NCBI RefSeq assembly: GCF_001050235.1 | Contig: NZ_DF967972.1 | Span: 213,378 to 277,377 of the forward strand | DNA length: 64,000 nucleotides | Direction of reading: 5' to 3' | Origin: Longilinea arvoryzae | GTDB taxonomy: Bacteria; Chloroflexota; Anaerolineae; Anaerolineales; Anaerolineaceae | Shown here: positions 25,629 through 34,377 of the stretch, piece by piece | Numbering within the stretch: position 1 is the stretch's first letter | How the letters are laid out: each line of letters opens with the position of its first letter | The notes under the pieces: generated by a model | The model's database searches: none | Told to the model about the DNA's origin: nothing | Seen by the model: the letters and a program-made list of their open reading frames with translations, nothing else | Program-made: the position numbers and the translations under genes

Positions 25629-27377
25629 ATGAACATTATCTTCATTGTATTGGGTGTCTGTGCATTGTTTTATGTTGCATATCGCACCTACGGCACATTC
25701 CTCGCCAAGAAAGTCTACTTTCTCAACAACGAAGCCGTTACTCCCGCTGTTGAGATGGAAGACGGCCTTGACTATGTGCCGACTGAGCCGAAGTTCCTCT
25801 TAGGCCAGCATTTCTCCGCCATCGCGGCGGCCGGCCCGATCACCGGCCCCATCATCGCCGGCATTGCTTATGGCTGGCTGCCCACCCTGCTCTGGATCCT
25901 CATCGGGTCCGTCTTCATCGGTGGCGTACATGATTGGGGCGCATTGATCGCTTCGGTTCGCAACAAGGCTCGCTCCATCACCGAAACCGTTCGCACCAAC
26001 GTGTCCCGGAGCGCCTGGATTCTGTTCAACCTGTTCATCTTCGTCACCCTGGTGATGATCATCGTGGCCTTCACCGACATCACCACGGCGTCCTTCGTGA
26101 ACCAGGTTGACATCGGCAATGGTGAGATGGTCGGCGGCGGCGCTATCGCCACTTCCTCCATCCTGTACCTGTGTCTGCCGATCATCATGGGCTTCCTGCT
26201 CAAGTACACCAAACTCAGCCTGACCTGGGCGACCATCATCTTCCTGCCGTTGGTTGCCGTGGCGATCTGGGTTGGCAAGTACATCCCCATCAATATGCCC
26301 ACAGTCCTGGGCCTGGCCCCGCAGAAGGTTTGGAACATCATCGTTCTGATCTACTGCTTCGTGGCAGCCATCGTCCCGGTATGGGCGCTGCTGCAGCCCC
26401 GTGGTCACCTGGGCGGCTACTTCCTGTATGCCTCCGTCATCGTGGCGGCCATCGGTGTTCTGTTCGGCGGTTTCAAAGTTCAGTATCCCGCTTTCACCGT
26501 TCCGTTTAGCGAGGGCAGCAAAGCCTGGTTCCCGCTGTTCCCAATGATGTTCATCACGGTCGCCTGCGGCGCGTGCTCCGGCTTCCACTCGCTGGTTAGC
26601 TCCGGCACCACCTCCAAGCAGATCAAACGCGAAGGCGACACCAAGATCATCGGCTACGGCGCCATGCTGATGGAAGGCGTTGTGGCTGTGATCGCTCTGT
26701 CCACCGTGATGATCGTTGCCAAGGGCGACGCCCTGCTGACCAAATCCCCGAACTTCGTGTATGCGGTCGGCATCGGCCACTTCATGAAATTGATCGGCGT
26801 CAGCCCGGCCTTCGGCATCTCCTTCGGTTTGATGGCCTTCACCACCTTCGTCTATGACACCCTGGATATCTGCACCCGCCTGGGCCGCTATATCATCCAG
26901 GAACTCACCGGCTGGAAGGGCTGGTTTGGCCGTATCTTCTCCACCCTGATCGTCGGCGGCACCCCCGCCATCCTCATGCTCATCAACTTGACCGATGCTG
27001 AGGGCAAGCCCGTCTCGGCCTGGAGCGTCTTCTGGAAGACGTTCGGCGCCTCCAACCAACTGTTGGCCGCGCTGGCCCTGATCGGCGTCACGGTCTGGCT
27101 GCTCAACACCGCCAAGAACAAGAAGGCCTGGCTGGTTACCTTCATCCCGGCCTGCTTCATGTTCCTCATGAGCTCCTGGGCCCTGGTCCGCATGTTCGTT
27201 ACCTATACCTTCAAAGACGGCGCCTGGATTGGCCTGCCGGCTGGACCGAATGTCATCATCCCGGTTGCGAGCGTCATCTACCTGGTGCTGGCACTTTGGA
27301 TGGCCTGGGAAACCTACCGCGCGGTTGTCATGCACAAGGGCGCCAAGATCGAAGCAGCCCCGGCTGCAACCGACTAA
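25629..27377 (+). CDS. cstA: Carbon starvation protein A family transporter
   Basis: This encodes 582 aa with about 15 membrane helices, the shorter CstA branch (E. coli CstA is about 700 aa). Near the N-terminus PKFLLGQHFSAIAAAGPITGP and GGVHDWGALIASVRNKARSI are CstA hallmarks, and ACGACSGFHSLVSSGTTSKQI lies near residue 316. CstA proteins import peptides or pyruvate during carbon starvation. It is a single-gene unit with its own promoter, structured leader and terminator. An AGGAGGT site precedes the ATG. No BtsS/BtsR or CstA partner gene is seen. Confidence 0.95.
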   Translation: MNIIFIVLGVCALFYVAYRTYGTFLAKKVYFLNNEAVTPAVEMEDGLDYVPTEPKFLLGQHFSAIAAAGPITGPIIAGIAYGWLPTLLWILIGSVFIGGVHDWGALIASVRNKARSITETVRTNVSRSAWILFNLFIFVTLVMIIVAFTDITTASFVNQVDIGNGEMVGGGAIATSSILYLCLPIIMGFLLKYTKLSLTWATIIFLPLVAVAIWVGKYIPINMPTVLGLAPQKVWNIIVLIYCFVAAIVPVWALLQPRGHLGGYFLYASVIVAAIGVLFGGFKVQYPAFTVPFSEGSKAWFPLFPMMFITVACGACSGFHSLVSSGTTSKQIKREGDTKIIGYGAMLMEGVVAVIALSTVMIVAKGDALLTKSPNFVYAVGIGHFMKLIGVSPAFGISFGLMAFTTFVYDTLDICTRLGRYIIQELTGWKGWFGRIFSTLIVGGTPAILMLINLTDAEGKPVSAWSVFWKTFGASNQLLAALALIGVTVWLLNTAKNKKAWLVTFIPACFMFLMSSWALVRMFVTYTFKDGAWIGLPAGPNVIIPVASVIYLVLALWMAWETYRAVVMHKGAKIEAAPAATD

Positions 27378-27414
27378 GCCCGAATTTAGTACCATTCGTT
27401 TTTTCCAAACCCTT

Positions 27415-27447
27415 GAGACCCGCCCCTACCCGGCGGGTCTCAACTTT
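27415..27447 (+). terminator. Intrinsic terminator after cstA
   Basis: A 10-bp stem GAGACCCGCC/GGCGGGTCTC (27415-27424, 27432-27441) is followed by AACTTTT. Confidence 0.85.
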
Positions 27448-27605
27448 TCCGGCGCAATTGTTCAATTCCCTGGACTGACCCAATCCTCTCCTTTCGAATG
27501 GGGCGCTTCGAGTCCGAGCGGAGTATAAATAATTGCGTTTCGCCGATCATTTTCCTGTTTTCCTAGAAAAGATCATCCGATCCTAAACCTCAAGGAATTA
27601 CTGTC

Positions 27606-28253
27606 ATGAAGCTGCTTTGCATCTCCGCCTCGAACATCGAACCCTTCCGCCAGCAGTCGGCTTCCACCCGCGCCTGCCGCATCGCCGCCGAACTGGCCGC
27701 CGAACGCGCCGCGCTGGAATGGGATCTCCTCACGCTGATCGATTACGAACTGCTCCCATGCCGCATGTGCGGCAGGTGCCTGGAAAGCGGGCGCTGCTGC
27801 CGGGATGAAGCGTTCAACCAGGTTTACGCGCGCATGCAGTCCGCCGACGCGGTGCTGGTGGTGGTGCCGCATTACGCGCCGATTCCATCCAAAGTGGCCA
27901 TGCTGTGCGAGAAACTGCAGGAGATGGCCTTCCTCAATTCCTGCCGCGACTCCCATTACCGGGGGCCGCTGCACGGCAAACCGGTCGGCGTGATCGCGCA
28001 CGGCGGCCAGACGGATGAAGCCCTGGCCTATTATTACAAGAACCTGGCGCTGCCTGTTGCCAGCGCGCTGGCCGGAGTGGGTATGCGCCCCGTGGGTTCA
28101 GGTGAAGAGATGCCTTACGGCGCTGTCTTTGGCATCCGCGCGCTGCATATGCCCGCGGAAAATGACATCTTTTGCACGATCGAACACGATTGGGACGCCA
28201 TTCGCACCCGCCTGGCGCCGTTGGTTGACAATCTGGTTGCCGCGGCCGTCTGA
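27606..28253 (+). CDS. Flavodoxin-like NAD(P)H-dependent FMN reductase
   Basis: This encodes 215 aa. A start of KLLCISASNI...QSASTRACRIAAELA matches the phosphate-binding loop of the NADPH-dependent FMN reductase/WrbA fold. A cysteine cluster CRMCGRCLESGRCC near residue 52 matches iron-sulfur flavoproteins, though the spacing is not that of a proven cluster. VVVPHYAPIPSKVAMLCEKL and KPVGVIAHGG are fold elements. Function is unassigned beyond redox. AAGGA precedes the ATG. Confidence 0.75.
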   Translation: MKLLCISASNIEPFRQQSASTRACRIAAELAAERAALEWDLLTLIDYELLPCRMCGRCLESGRCCRDEAFNQVYARMQSADAVLVVVPHYAPIPSKVAMLCEKLQEMAFLNSCRDSHYRGPLHGKPVGVIAHGGQTDEALAYYYKNLALPVASALAGVGMRPVGSGEEMPYGAVFGIRALHMPAENDIFCTIEHDWDAIRTRLAPLVDNLVAAAV

Positions 28254-28358
28254 CCCGATCGACAGCGGGATGTAAAATTCTTTACCGAAACGCCCTCCCG
28301 TTTTGGGTGTTTTTGGGTTAAGATTCCGGAAAATATATCCTTGACAGGTTCCAATAAG

Positions 28359-29111
28359 ATGATTGATTCCAAACCCATCTATGAAGAAACGATTCGCGTC
28401 AACAACTACGAATGTGATTTCAATCAGACTCTAAAACCGGCCGCTTTCTTTCAGCATCTGACCGAAGCGGCCGGAATTCACGCCACGCAATTGGGCGCCG
28501 GGTTCGACGTCCTTTACGCCCAGAACCTGTTCTGGGTGCACTCGCGCATGAAGATTCAATTCTATCGCTTTCCGCGCGTCGACGACCGGGTGACCATTCG
28601 CACCTGGCCGAAGACCATTCAGCAGAAATTGTTCTTCATCCGCGACTATGAGATGTTCGACGCACAGGGCCAGCGCGTGGCAGCCGCGACGTCGGCCTGG
28701 TTGATCATCAACGCCACCACCCGGCGCATGATTCCCCCGCAATCTTTGAACCTGAACTTGCCGACCCATGACCGGATCGGGTTGGATGAGCCGTTGGAGC
28801 GCATCGGCCTGGCAAAAGACGGCCAGGAACGCCTGTGCGTGCGGGCCGCGTATTCGGCCGTCGACATGCTCGGGCATGTCAATAACAGCCGGTACGTCGA
28901 ATGGATATGCGACGCCTTCCCGATGGAAACATTCAAGCAGCACAAACTCGATTGGCTGCAGATCAATTACGATCACGAAATTCGGCCGGGCGAAGAAGTG
29001 GCTGTGCTGGCCAACCCCACCGAACGGGACGCCAATCTGTGGGCTCTGGAGGGCGTCAACCGATCCAACGATACGCGGGCCTTCGAATCGGCGGTGCACT
29101 GGCAGGATTGA
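28359..29111 (+). CDS. Acyl-ACP thioesterase (FatA-like, double hotdog)
   Basis: This encodes 250 aa. The first hotdog begins YEETIRVNNYECDFNQTLKPAAFFQHLTEAAG and the second (after residue 150) contains DMLGHVNNSRYVEWICDAF, the catalytic Asn-His region (N-x-H-x-N type) of bacterial FatA-family thioesterases. It releases fatty acids from acyl carrier protein. The ATG at 28359 is used; a TTG six codons upstream overlaps a TTGACA-like sequence and has no better site. It is downstream of the FMN reductase, separated by 105 bp. Confidence 0.87.
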   Translation: MIDSKPIYEETIRVNNYECDFNQTLKPAAFFQHLTEAAGIHATQLGAGFDVLYAQNLFWVHSRMKIQFYRFPRVDDRVTIRTWPKTIQQKLFFIRDYEMFDAQGQRVAAATSAWLIINATTRRMIPPQSLNLNLPTHDRIGLDEPLERIGLAKDGQERLCVRAAYSAVDMLGHVNNSRYVEWICDAFPMETFKQHKLDWLQINYDHEIRPGEEVAVLANPTERDANLWALEGVNRSNDTRAFESAVHWQD

Positions 29112-29117
29112 TTGGGT

Positions 29118-29336
29118 TCAACCCAGGCGGCGCGCTTCCTTTTGCGCCAGCAACTCGGCGCTGGATCGCTCACCCACCCGCAACGCAGCGCCGGTTTCTT
29201 CCCAGAAACAATAGCCGCCCGCGTCCATCCAGCGCAGCACCTGAATTTCATACGTTCCGCCGCTGGCAGCGCTCACCCGTACTTTCCATTTTTTATTTTT
29301 TGTAATGATTTCGCGCACCGTACGGTTTTTATCCAC
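29118..29336 (-). CDS. Small hypothetical protein
   Basis: This encodes 72 aa, with basic ends and the pattern WKVRVSAASGGTYEIQVLRW...GYCFWEETG, which looks like one folded beta-domain. No recognised family. It is convergent with the thioesterase gene with a 6-bp gap. Weakly supported: its main evidence is a sensible composition, an open frame filling an otherwise empty gap, and a terminator for the next minus-strand gene just upstream. Confidence 0.45.
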   Translation of the reverse strand: MDKNRTVREIITKNKKWKVRVSAASGGTYEIQVLRWMDAGGYCFWEETGAALRVGERSSAELLAQKEARRLG

Positions 29337-29353
29337 GGCGCACTCCCCGATTG

Positions 29354-29389
29354 AAAAATCAGGGGCCGGATTATTCTCCGGCCCCTGAT
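29354..29389 (-). terminator. Intrinsic terminator of the aminotransferase gene
   Basis: A 13-bp stem ATCAGGGGCCGGA/TCCGGCCCCTGAT (29358-29370, 29377-29389) with a 6-nt loop is followed on the minus strand by TTTTTC. Confidence 0.9.
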
Positions 29390-29394
29390 CATAC

Positions 29395-30561
29395 TTATTT
29401 CAAATATGCCTGTTCCGCGGCAGCCAGACCGGCGCCTGCCTGGAATTGATATCCGCAGGCCGCCAGACCGGTTTCGATGGCCCCCAGCGTGGCCAGGGCG
29501 TCGCCCAGCGTGACCGCGCCCATGTGTCCGATGCGGAAATATTCATTCTTGATGGCGGGATGCAACCCACCCGCCAGGGTGACGCCGGCTTTTCCCACCA
29601 GCGGCAGCAGGTCGGCGCCGTTCACACCGGCCGGGAAACGCGGAGCGGTCATGGTGTGAGCCGCAATGGCGTCGTTGAGCGGGACCTGGCCCATGCCCAG
29701 GGCTGCGATTCCCGCCTTGAGGGCGCGGCTGATGCGCGCGTGACGGGCAAAACGGGGTTCGAGCCCTTCCTGTAGAATCTGGCCCAGGCTGACATCGAGC
29801 GCGAACACCAGGTTGACCGCCGGCGTGCCGAAATAAGCCGTCTTGCGGGCTTCGTAGGCCTGCATGACCGCCAGCCAGTTGTTCCAATCGGCGTAGTAAC
29901 TGCCGACCGGCGTTTTGCGTGCTTTGAGAGCCGCCAGCGCGCGCGGTCCGGCCACCAGCAGCGCCAGACCCGGCGGAACCCCGACCGCTTTTTGCGACGC
30001 AGTAAAGGCCACGTCCACGCCCCATTCGCCCATGCGCAGTTCTTCGCCGGCCACCGAGCAAACCCCATCCACCACGACCAGCGCGCCATAGCGCTGTCCG
30101 AGCGCGGCCAGGCTTTTTATGTCGGCCAGCACGCCGGTGGAGGTATCCACATGGGTAATGGTCATCACTTTGTAGCTGCCGGTTTTCAACGCGCGTTCGA
30201 CGTCCTCGAGCGCGGGATGATCGCCCGGCGCGGCCCGGACATGGCTTACCTTGGCTCCGTAGCGTTCAAGGATATTCCCGATGCGGTCGCCGAAGTAACC
30301 CGTGTTCACCACTAATGCCGCGTCGCCGGTTTCCACCAGATTTGCGCAGGCCGAATCCATGCCCAACGTTCCGGTGCCGGCCAACACGAAGGGCTGGCCG
30401 TCCGGGCATTGAAAGAGTATGCGCGTGCGTTCCAAGGCCTGCCCGAAGGCTTCAACAAAATCGGGCGCCAGGTGGCTGGCCGTTGGCGCTCCCATGGCCG
30501 ATAGAACGGCCGGGTCAAATTCAATTGGCCCAGGAATCATCAATAGAGTTCGGTTTTTCAT
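29395..30561 (-). CDS. Class V serine/alanine-glyoxylate aminotransferase
   Basis: This encodes 388 aa, the usual size for AGXT/SgaA-like PLP enzymes. It opens LLMIPGPIEFDPAVLSAMG, has AGTGTLGMDSACANLV and HVDTSTGVLADIKSL, the PLP Asp in VVVDGVCSVAGEEL, and the PLP lysine in VAFTASQKAVGVPPG near residue 195. It moves amino groups between serine or alanine and glyoxylate. A glycerate kinase lies 1.7 kb away, so the two may act in one glyoxylate/serine-to-glycerate route. The ATG at 30561 is preceded by GGAAG. Confidence 0.9.
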   Translation of the reverse strand: MKNRTLLMIPGPIEFDPAVLSAMGAPTASHLAPDFVEAFGQALERTRILFQCPDGQPFVLAGTGTLGMDSACANLVETGDAALVVNTGYFGDRIGNILERYGAKVSHVRAAPGDHPALEDVERALKTGSYKVMTITHVDTSTGVLADIKSLAALGQRYGALVVVDGVCSVAGEELRMGEWGVDVAFTASQKAVGVPPGLALLVAGPRALAALKARKTPVGSYYADWNNWLAVMQAYEARKTAYFGTPAVNLVFALDVSLGQILQEGLEPRFARHARISRALKAGIAALGMGQVPLNDAIAAHTMTAPRFPAGVNGADLLPLVGKAGVTLAGGLHPAIKNEYFRIGHMGAVTLGDALATLGAIETGLAACGYQFQAGAGLAAAEQAYLK

Positions 30562-30614
30562 AGCAGCTTCCTTATGAAAAATGGTTATTCCAGGGGATGG
30601 GGACTTAAAAAGAA

Positions 30615-30687
30615 GGGGCGCAATAATGTTCGTGCGTGTCAACGGCAGTGTGTTACAAGGGTTAGCGCCCCGGTAACAATCATTATA
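30615..30687 (-). promoter_or_regulatory. Promoter and leader stem-loop of the aminotransferase gene
   Basis: On the minus strand a TATAAT (30682-30687) would start transcription near 30675. The leader then forms a 7-bp GGGGCGC/GCGCCCC stem (30665-30671 with 30615-30621) closing a loop of about 43 nt. About 55 nt of unstructured leader separate it from the ATG. The remaining intergenic DNA to 30887 has a TATAAT near 30777 for the plus-strand gene and no other gene. Confidence 0.4.
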
Positions 30688-30887
30688 AAACAGGCCAGGG
30701 CAGGATTCACTGGGCAATATTCACTTATGCTTCCGTCAAATATCACGAATCGGCCTCAGCGCCATTGTGAGGTTGGATATAATATTTAATAAGCAAGCTG
30801 GCATGGATAACCAAAGAGAAGATCCACCTACGTCCTTTGGGCAAACGATGAACGTCTCACAGGTTCTCCCCTTTAGGAGGCGCTGCC

Positions 30888-32162
30888 ATGATCGATCCCC
30901 ACGAACCCATTTTTTCGGTCGAATTGCCTGAATCGCTGACGTTGCGGTCGGTCAGCACCTATGATGAATTGGAACGCGTGGCCGCGTTCAACGGCCTGAT
31001 CCACGGCCCCGAAGTCATCGGCTTTACGGCCAATCTGTTTGCCGCCCACCCGGATACACGCGGCCGGGATTTGTTGTACATCAAAAACGAGAACAACGAG
31101 GTTATCGCCTCGGGCTGCCTGATCCCTTGGAAGTTGCACTTTGGTGAAGTAGACTTGCTGGCCGGTGAACTGGGGATCGTCGGCACCCGGGAAGATTACC
31201 GCGGCCGCGGCCTCAACCGCCACCTGATGGGCGCTTTCTGGCAGCGCTTTGCGGATCGCGGCTGCCTGCTTTCGATTATTCAAGGCATCCCCTATTTCTA
31301 TCGCCAATACGGCTACGAATATGCCCACCTGCCGCTCGAGGGCGGCTGGCGCCTGCAGCCCGATCAGATTCCGGCCCCGATCACCGAAGGATATACTTTC
31401 CGGCCGGCCGTACCGGACGACGCCATGCTGCTGGCCGCCCTGTACGAAGCGCAGGCCGGCTATCAGGATATCAGCGCCCGGCGCACAGCCGGCATCTGGC
31501 GCTACCTGTTGAGCGACCTGCGCAAACCCGATGCCATGGAGCACGAAACCCTGGTTGTAGTTTCACCCCAGGGCGACCCGGCCGGTTATATCCGCCTGCC
31601 GAAATATCGCTTTTATGAGAACCTGATCGCCGTAGATGAGTGCTCGGAGTTGAGCTTCCCGGCGGGGTTGGCCGTATTGAACGAACTGGCCCGGCGTGCG
31701 CTCGCCCAGGGACAGGATGGTATTCGCTTCAATCTACCGCCCACCAGCGGCCTGCTCAAATTAGCCCAGGCGTACGGAGCCGCCAGCCTGGGCGGTTACT
31801 CCTGGCAGGTGCGCGTCCCGGATATGGCCGCGTTATTGACCCATCTGGGTCCCGTGTTCAGCGCGCGCCTGGCCGGCTCGCCCTTTTCCGGCCTGAACCG
31901 CAAGCTCAGCCTGGACCTGTACCGCCAGCATATCGAAATGGATTTCTGCGGCGGAGCCCTTAAATCCGCCGTTTTTGTGAAACACTGCCAGGACCCGATT
32001 TTGCGCATCCCGCCTGAACAGGCCGTTCCGCTTGTCCTGGGGGGGCGCACGCTGGATGAAATCAGCGCCAGCTATCCGGACGCCTCGCCGCAGCACCTGT
32101 GGAAGCCGCTGATTCAGGTGCTCTTCCCCAAAACACGCGCCTTCCTGGCTACGATCTATTGA
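30888..32162 (+). CDS. Eis-like tandem GNAT acetyltransferase
   Basis: This encodes 424 aa. The first GNAT domain has ELGIVGTREDYRGRGLNRHLM near residue 88 with motif A (R-G-R-G), followed by SIIQGIPYFYRQYGYEYA (motif B). A second, degenerate GNAT unit covers about 165-300, and the C-terminal 100 residues resemble the sterol-carrier-like end of Eis proteins. Eis enzymes acetylate amines, including aminoglycosides; the substrate here is unknown. TAGGAGG lies 6 nt before the ATG. Confidence 0.82.
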   Translation: MIDPHEPIFSVELPESLTLRSVSTYDELERVAAFNGLIHGPEVIGFTANLFAAHPDTRGRDLLYIKNENNEVIASGCLIPWKLHFGEVDLLAGELGIVGTREDYRGRGLNRHLMGAFWQRFADRGCLLSIIQGIPYFYRQYGYEYAHLPLEGGWRLQPDQIPAPITEGYTFRPAVPDDAMLLAALYEAQAGYQDISARRTAGIWRYLLSDLRKPDAMEHETLVVVSPQGDPAGYIRLPKYRFYENLIAVDECSELSFPAGLAVLNELARRALAQGQDGIRFNLPPTSGLLKLAQAYGAASLGGYSWQVRVPDMAALLTHLGPVFSARLAGSPFSGLNRKLSLDLYRQHIEMDFCGGALKSAVFVKHCQDPILRIPPEQAVPLVLGGRTLDEISASYPDASPQHLWKPLIQVLFPKTRAFLATIY

Positions 32163-32186
32163 GGGGACGGTAATCGTTGATGCGGT

Positions 32187-32243
32187 ATTCGTGAGAAGTG
32201 AATGGTGAACCGCTCCATGATTCACACTTCACGCTTCACAAAT
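32187..32243 (+). repeat. Heptamer repeat, GTGA/TCAC type, in inverted blocks
   Basis: Left block TTCGTGA, GAAGTGA, ATGGTGA and right block GATTCAC, ACTTCAC, GCTTCAC, AAATTAC, each in 7-bp steps and in opposite orientations. Confidence 0.65.
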
Positions 32244-32291
32244 TACACATAACGGCGCCCGAATGACGAATCACGTATCCACACCCCGGGC

Positions 32292-32297
32292 TATAAT
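32292..32297 (+). promoter_or_regulatory. -10 hexamer giving a probable leaderless start of glycerate kinase
   Basis: TATAAT; the seventh base after it is the A of the ATG at 32304. There is no Shine-Dalgarno sequence and no clear -35. Confidence 0.5.
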
Positions 32298-32303
32298 TTA
32301 TTT

Positions 32304-33656
32304 ATGAACCCCGATCGTTTCGATACGCATACCTTGAGAACCCTGCCCTGGGGAAACGACGTCCGTTTGGTCCTGGCTGCAGCATTGGACGCCGTCGATC
32401 CGCAGCAGGCTGTTTTGCGCGCCCTGCAGAACGATCCCCAGATCTCGGCCAGCCTTTCGGGATATCGCCGCGTGCTGGCCGTCGGCGCCGGCAAGGCGGC
32501 TTATCCCATGGCCCTGGCGCTCGAGCAGGCCCTGGGGGATCGCCTCGAACGCGGGCTGGTGGTGACCAAAGACGGCCACATTCCCACGCCCAACGCACTG
32601 CGCCGCATCCGGGCCGTCGAAGCCGGGCATCCGCTGCCGGATGAACGGGGCGCTCAGGCGGCGCGCCAAATCGCGGATCTGTTGAACGGCGCGGGGTTGC
32701 ACGACCTGGCATTCTGCCTGATCTCCGGCGGCGGCTCGGCGCTGCTGACCGCGCCCGCGCCGGAGATTCCCCTGGCCGATTTGCAGCAACTGACCACGCT
32801 GCTGCTGCGCAGCGGCGCGCCCATCCAACGCATCAACGGGCTACGCAAGCATCTTGAGATCCTCAAAGGCGGCGGGTTGGCGCGTCTGGCGGCGCCGGCT
32901 CGGGTGATCACCCTGATCCTCTCGGATGTGGTCGGGGATCCGCTGGACGCCATCGCTTCCGGCCCGACCGTCCCCGACTCCACCACGTACGCCGGCGCCT
33001 GGCACACCCTGGAAGAGTTTGGCCTGCTGGCCAGCGCGCCGCCCTCCATCCTGGCGCGCCTGCGGCATGGATTGGAAGGCCGGATTCCTGAAACCTTAAA
33101 GCCGGGGGATCCGGTCTTCGCACGGGTGAGCTGCCTCCTGGTGGGCAGTAACGCGCTGGCGGCCGATGCGGCCGCCCGGGAAGCCCGCTCGCTGGGCTGG
33201 AATACGGCCGTTTTGACCACTCAAAAAGAAGGTGAAGCCCGCACGGTCGGCGCGGAACTGGCCGAATTGGCGCGGCAGGTGCTGCGTGAGGGTCTCCCGG
33301 TGCCGGCGCCGGCCTGCCTGATTCTGGGCGGCGAAACGACCGTCACGGTGCGCGGGAGCGGCCGGGGTGGTCGCAACCAGGAAGCCGCCCTGGGCGCAGT
33401 CGCCGGACTGGCCGGGCTGCCGGGTGTGCTGGTGGTTTCACTGGCCACCGATGGCGGCGACGGTCCCACCGATGCGGCCGGCGCGGTGGCCAGCGGCGAG
33501 ACGCAGGCGCGCGCAGCGGCGCTCGGGCTGGATCCCGAGGAAGCCCTGCTCGATAACGATGCCTATCCCCTTTTCGACGCGCTCGGCGACCTGCTCAAGC
33601 CCGGTCCCACGCGCACGAATGTCAATGATTTGATGTTCGTGTTTGTGCGGAAATGA
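32304..33656 (+). CDS. Glycerate 2-kinase (GckA/MOFRL family)
   Basis: This encodes 450 aa. It has VGAGKAAYPMALALEQ near residue 59, ISGGGSALLTAPAP near 140 and GRGGRNQEAALGA near 354, the conserved blocks of MOFRL-type glycerate kinases that make 2-phosphoglycerate from D-glycerate. It would feed carbon from the glyoxylate/serine route into lower glycolysis. The stop overlaps the ATG of the next GNAT gene by 4 bp. Confidence 0.92.
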   Translation: MNPDRFDTHTLRTLPWGNDVRLVLAAALDAVDPQQAVLRALQNDPQISASLSGYRRVLAVGAGKAAYPMALALEQALGDRLERGLVVTKDGHIPTPNALRRIRAVEAGHPLPDERGAQAARQIADLLNGAGLHDLAFCLISGGGSALLTAPAPEIPLADLQQLTTLLLRSGAPIQRINGLRKHLEILKGGGLARLAAPARVITLILSDVVGDPLDAIASGPTVPDSTTYAGAWHTLEEFGLLASAPPSILARLRHGLEGRIPETLKPGDPVFARVSCLLVGSNALAADAAAREARSLGWNTAVLTTQKEGEARTVGAELAELARQVLREGLPVPAPACLILGGETTVTVRGSGRGGRNQEAALGAVAGLAGLPGVLVVSLATDGGDGPTDAAGAVASGETQARAAALGLDPEEALLDNDAYPLFDALGDLLKPGPTRTNVNDLMFVFVRK

Positions 33657-34120
33657 CCGGATCCCTCGATCTTCCGTCGGGCGTCATGCTGCGCCACGCC
33701 GAACGCGCGGATGCGGTTCGTATCCGGCGCCTGATCCACCAGGTGGGCATCAATCCCCTGGCGCTCGACTGGCGGCGCTTTATCCTGGCAGTCGATGCCG
33801 GCGGGCAAGTGCTGGCCTGCGCCCAGATCAAACCGCACGCCGACGGTACCCGTGAACTGGCTTCGCTGGCGGTGGTACCGCAGTTCCGCGGCCTGGGTCT
33901 GGCACGCGCGCTGATTGTGACCCTGCAGACGCAGGCCGGTCCGCCGCTCTACCTGACCTGCCGCTCCGGGCTGGAGCCGCTCTATACCCGGTTTGGTTTT
34001 CGCCCGTTGACCGACCCGGAGTTGCCGCTTTATTTCCGAAGGCTGCGGAAGATTGCCAATCTCATCCTCTCCGTGCTTCGTTCGCCGGATGGTTTGAGCA
34101 TCATGCGCTGGGACGGCTGA
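33653..34120 (+). CDS. GNAT N-acetyltransferase
   Basis: This encodes 155 aa. It starts with VMLRHAERADAVRIRRLIHQ, has motif A as ELASLAVVPQFRGLGLARALIVTLQ near residue 66 and a following TCRSGLEPLYTRFGFRPL (motif B). The substrate is unknown. It overlaps glycerate kinase by 4 bp, so the two are co-translated. After it comes a candidate small RNA. Confidence 0.85.
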   Translation: MTGSLDLPSGVMLRHAERADAVRIRRLIHQVGINPLALDWRRFILAVDAGGQVLACAQIKPHADGTRELASLAVVPQFRGLGLARALIVTLQTQAGPPLYLTCRSGLEPLYTRFGFRPLTDPELPLYFRRLRKIANLILSVLRSPDGLSIMRWDG

Positions 34121-34195
34121 TCCGGGCGGGCTTTTCTTAAGCTGGATGACAGTTGGTTGAAAGGTGTCTGTATATTTTCCGCGCGCAGAAACCGG

Positions 34196-34360
34196 TATAA
34201 TGAGAACGTCCAATGAAATTGGCAAGTGAAAACAAGATAATTGGTCCGGAACAAAAACATTCCGGTTTGGATTTGCGGGCAGCGTTCGACTTCGTCCCCA
34301 AGGAGTAACAGCCCGCTCCAAGAATACGTCAGGCTGGTCATCGACCAGCCTGATATTTTT
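34196..34360 (+). ncRNA. Candidate structured small RNA with promoter -10 and terminator
   Basis: A TATAAT (34196-34201) is followed by four hairpins in a row: CCAAT-GAA-ATTGG (34210-34222), CCGGAA/TTCCGG (34246-34265), GCGGGC/GCCCGC (34275-34280, 34311-34316) enclosing 30 nt, and an 11-bp terminator stem TCAGGCTGGTC/GACCAGCCTGA (34329-34339, 34343-34353) followed by a T run. No open reading frame longer than 9 codons fits. It does not look like 6S, SRP RNA, tmRNA or RNase P RNA. Expected length is about 150 nt. Confidence 0.5.
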
Positions 34361-34377
34361 TACTTTGCCGTATTTAA

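Noticed and set aside
25350..25629. Minus-strand small frames upstream of cstA
   Set aside because: They overlap the promoter and leader, have no ribosome-binding site, and translate to hydrophobic nonsense.
25800..27395. Long minus-strand frame of 531 codons
   Set aside because: It is fully antisense to cstA, has a low-complexity Asp/Gly/Gln/His composition and no domain; it is a by-product of GC-rich codons.
28341..28346. TTGACA as a -35 for the thioesterase gene
   Set aside because: No -10 at a proper distance; the ATG at 28359 lies too close.
30562..30887. Glycine riboswitch before the aminotransferase
   Set aside because: The conserved glycine aptamer sequence is not present; only a simple stem-loop is seen.
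34196..34360. 6S, SRP or tmRNA gene
   Set aside because: The order and sizes of hairpins do not match these RNAs, and their signature sequences are absent.
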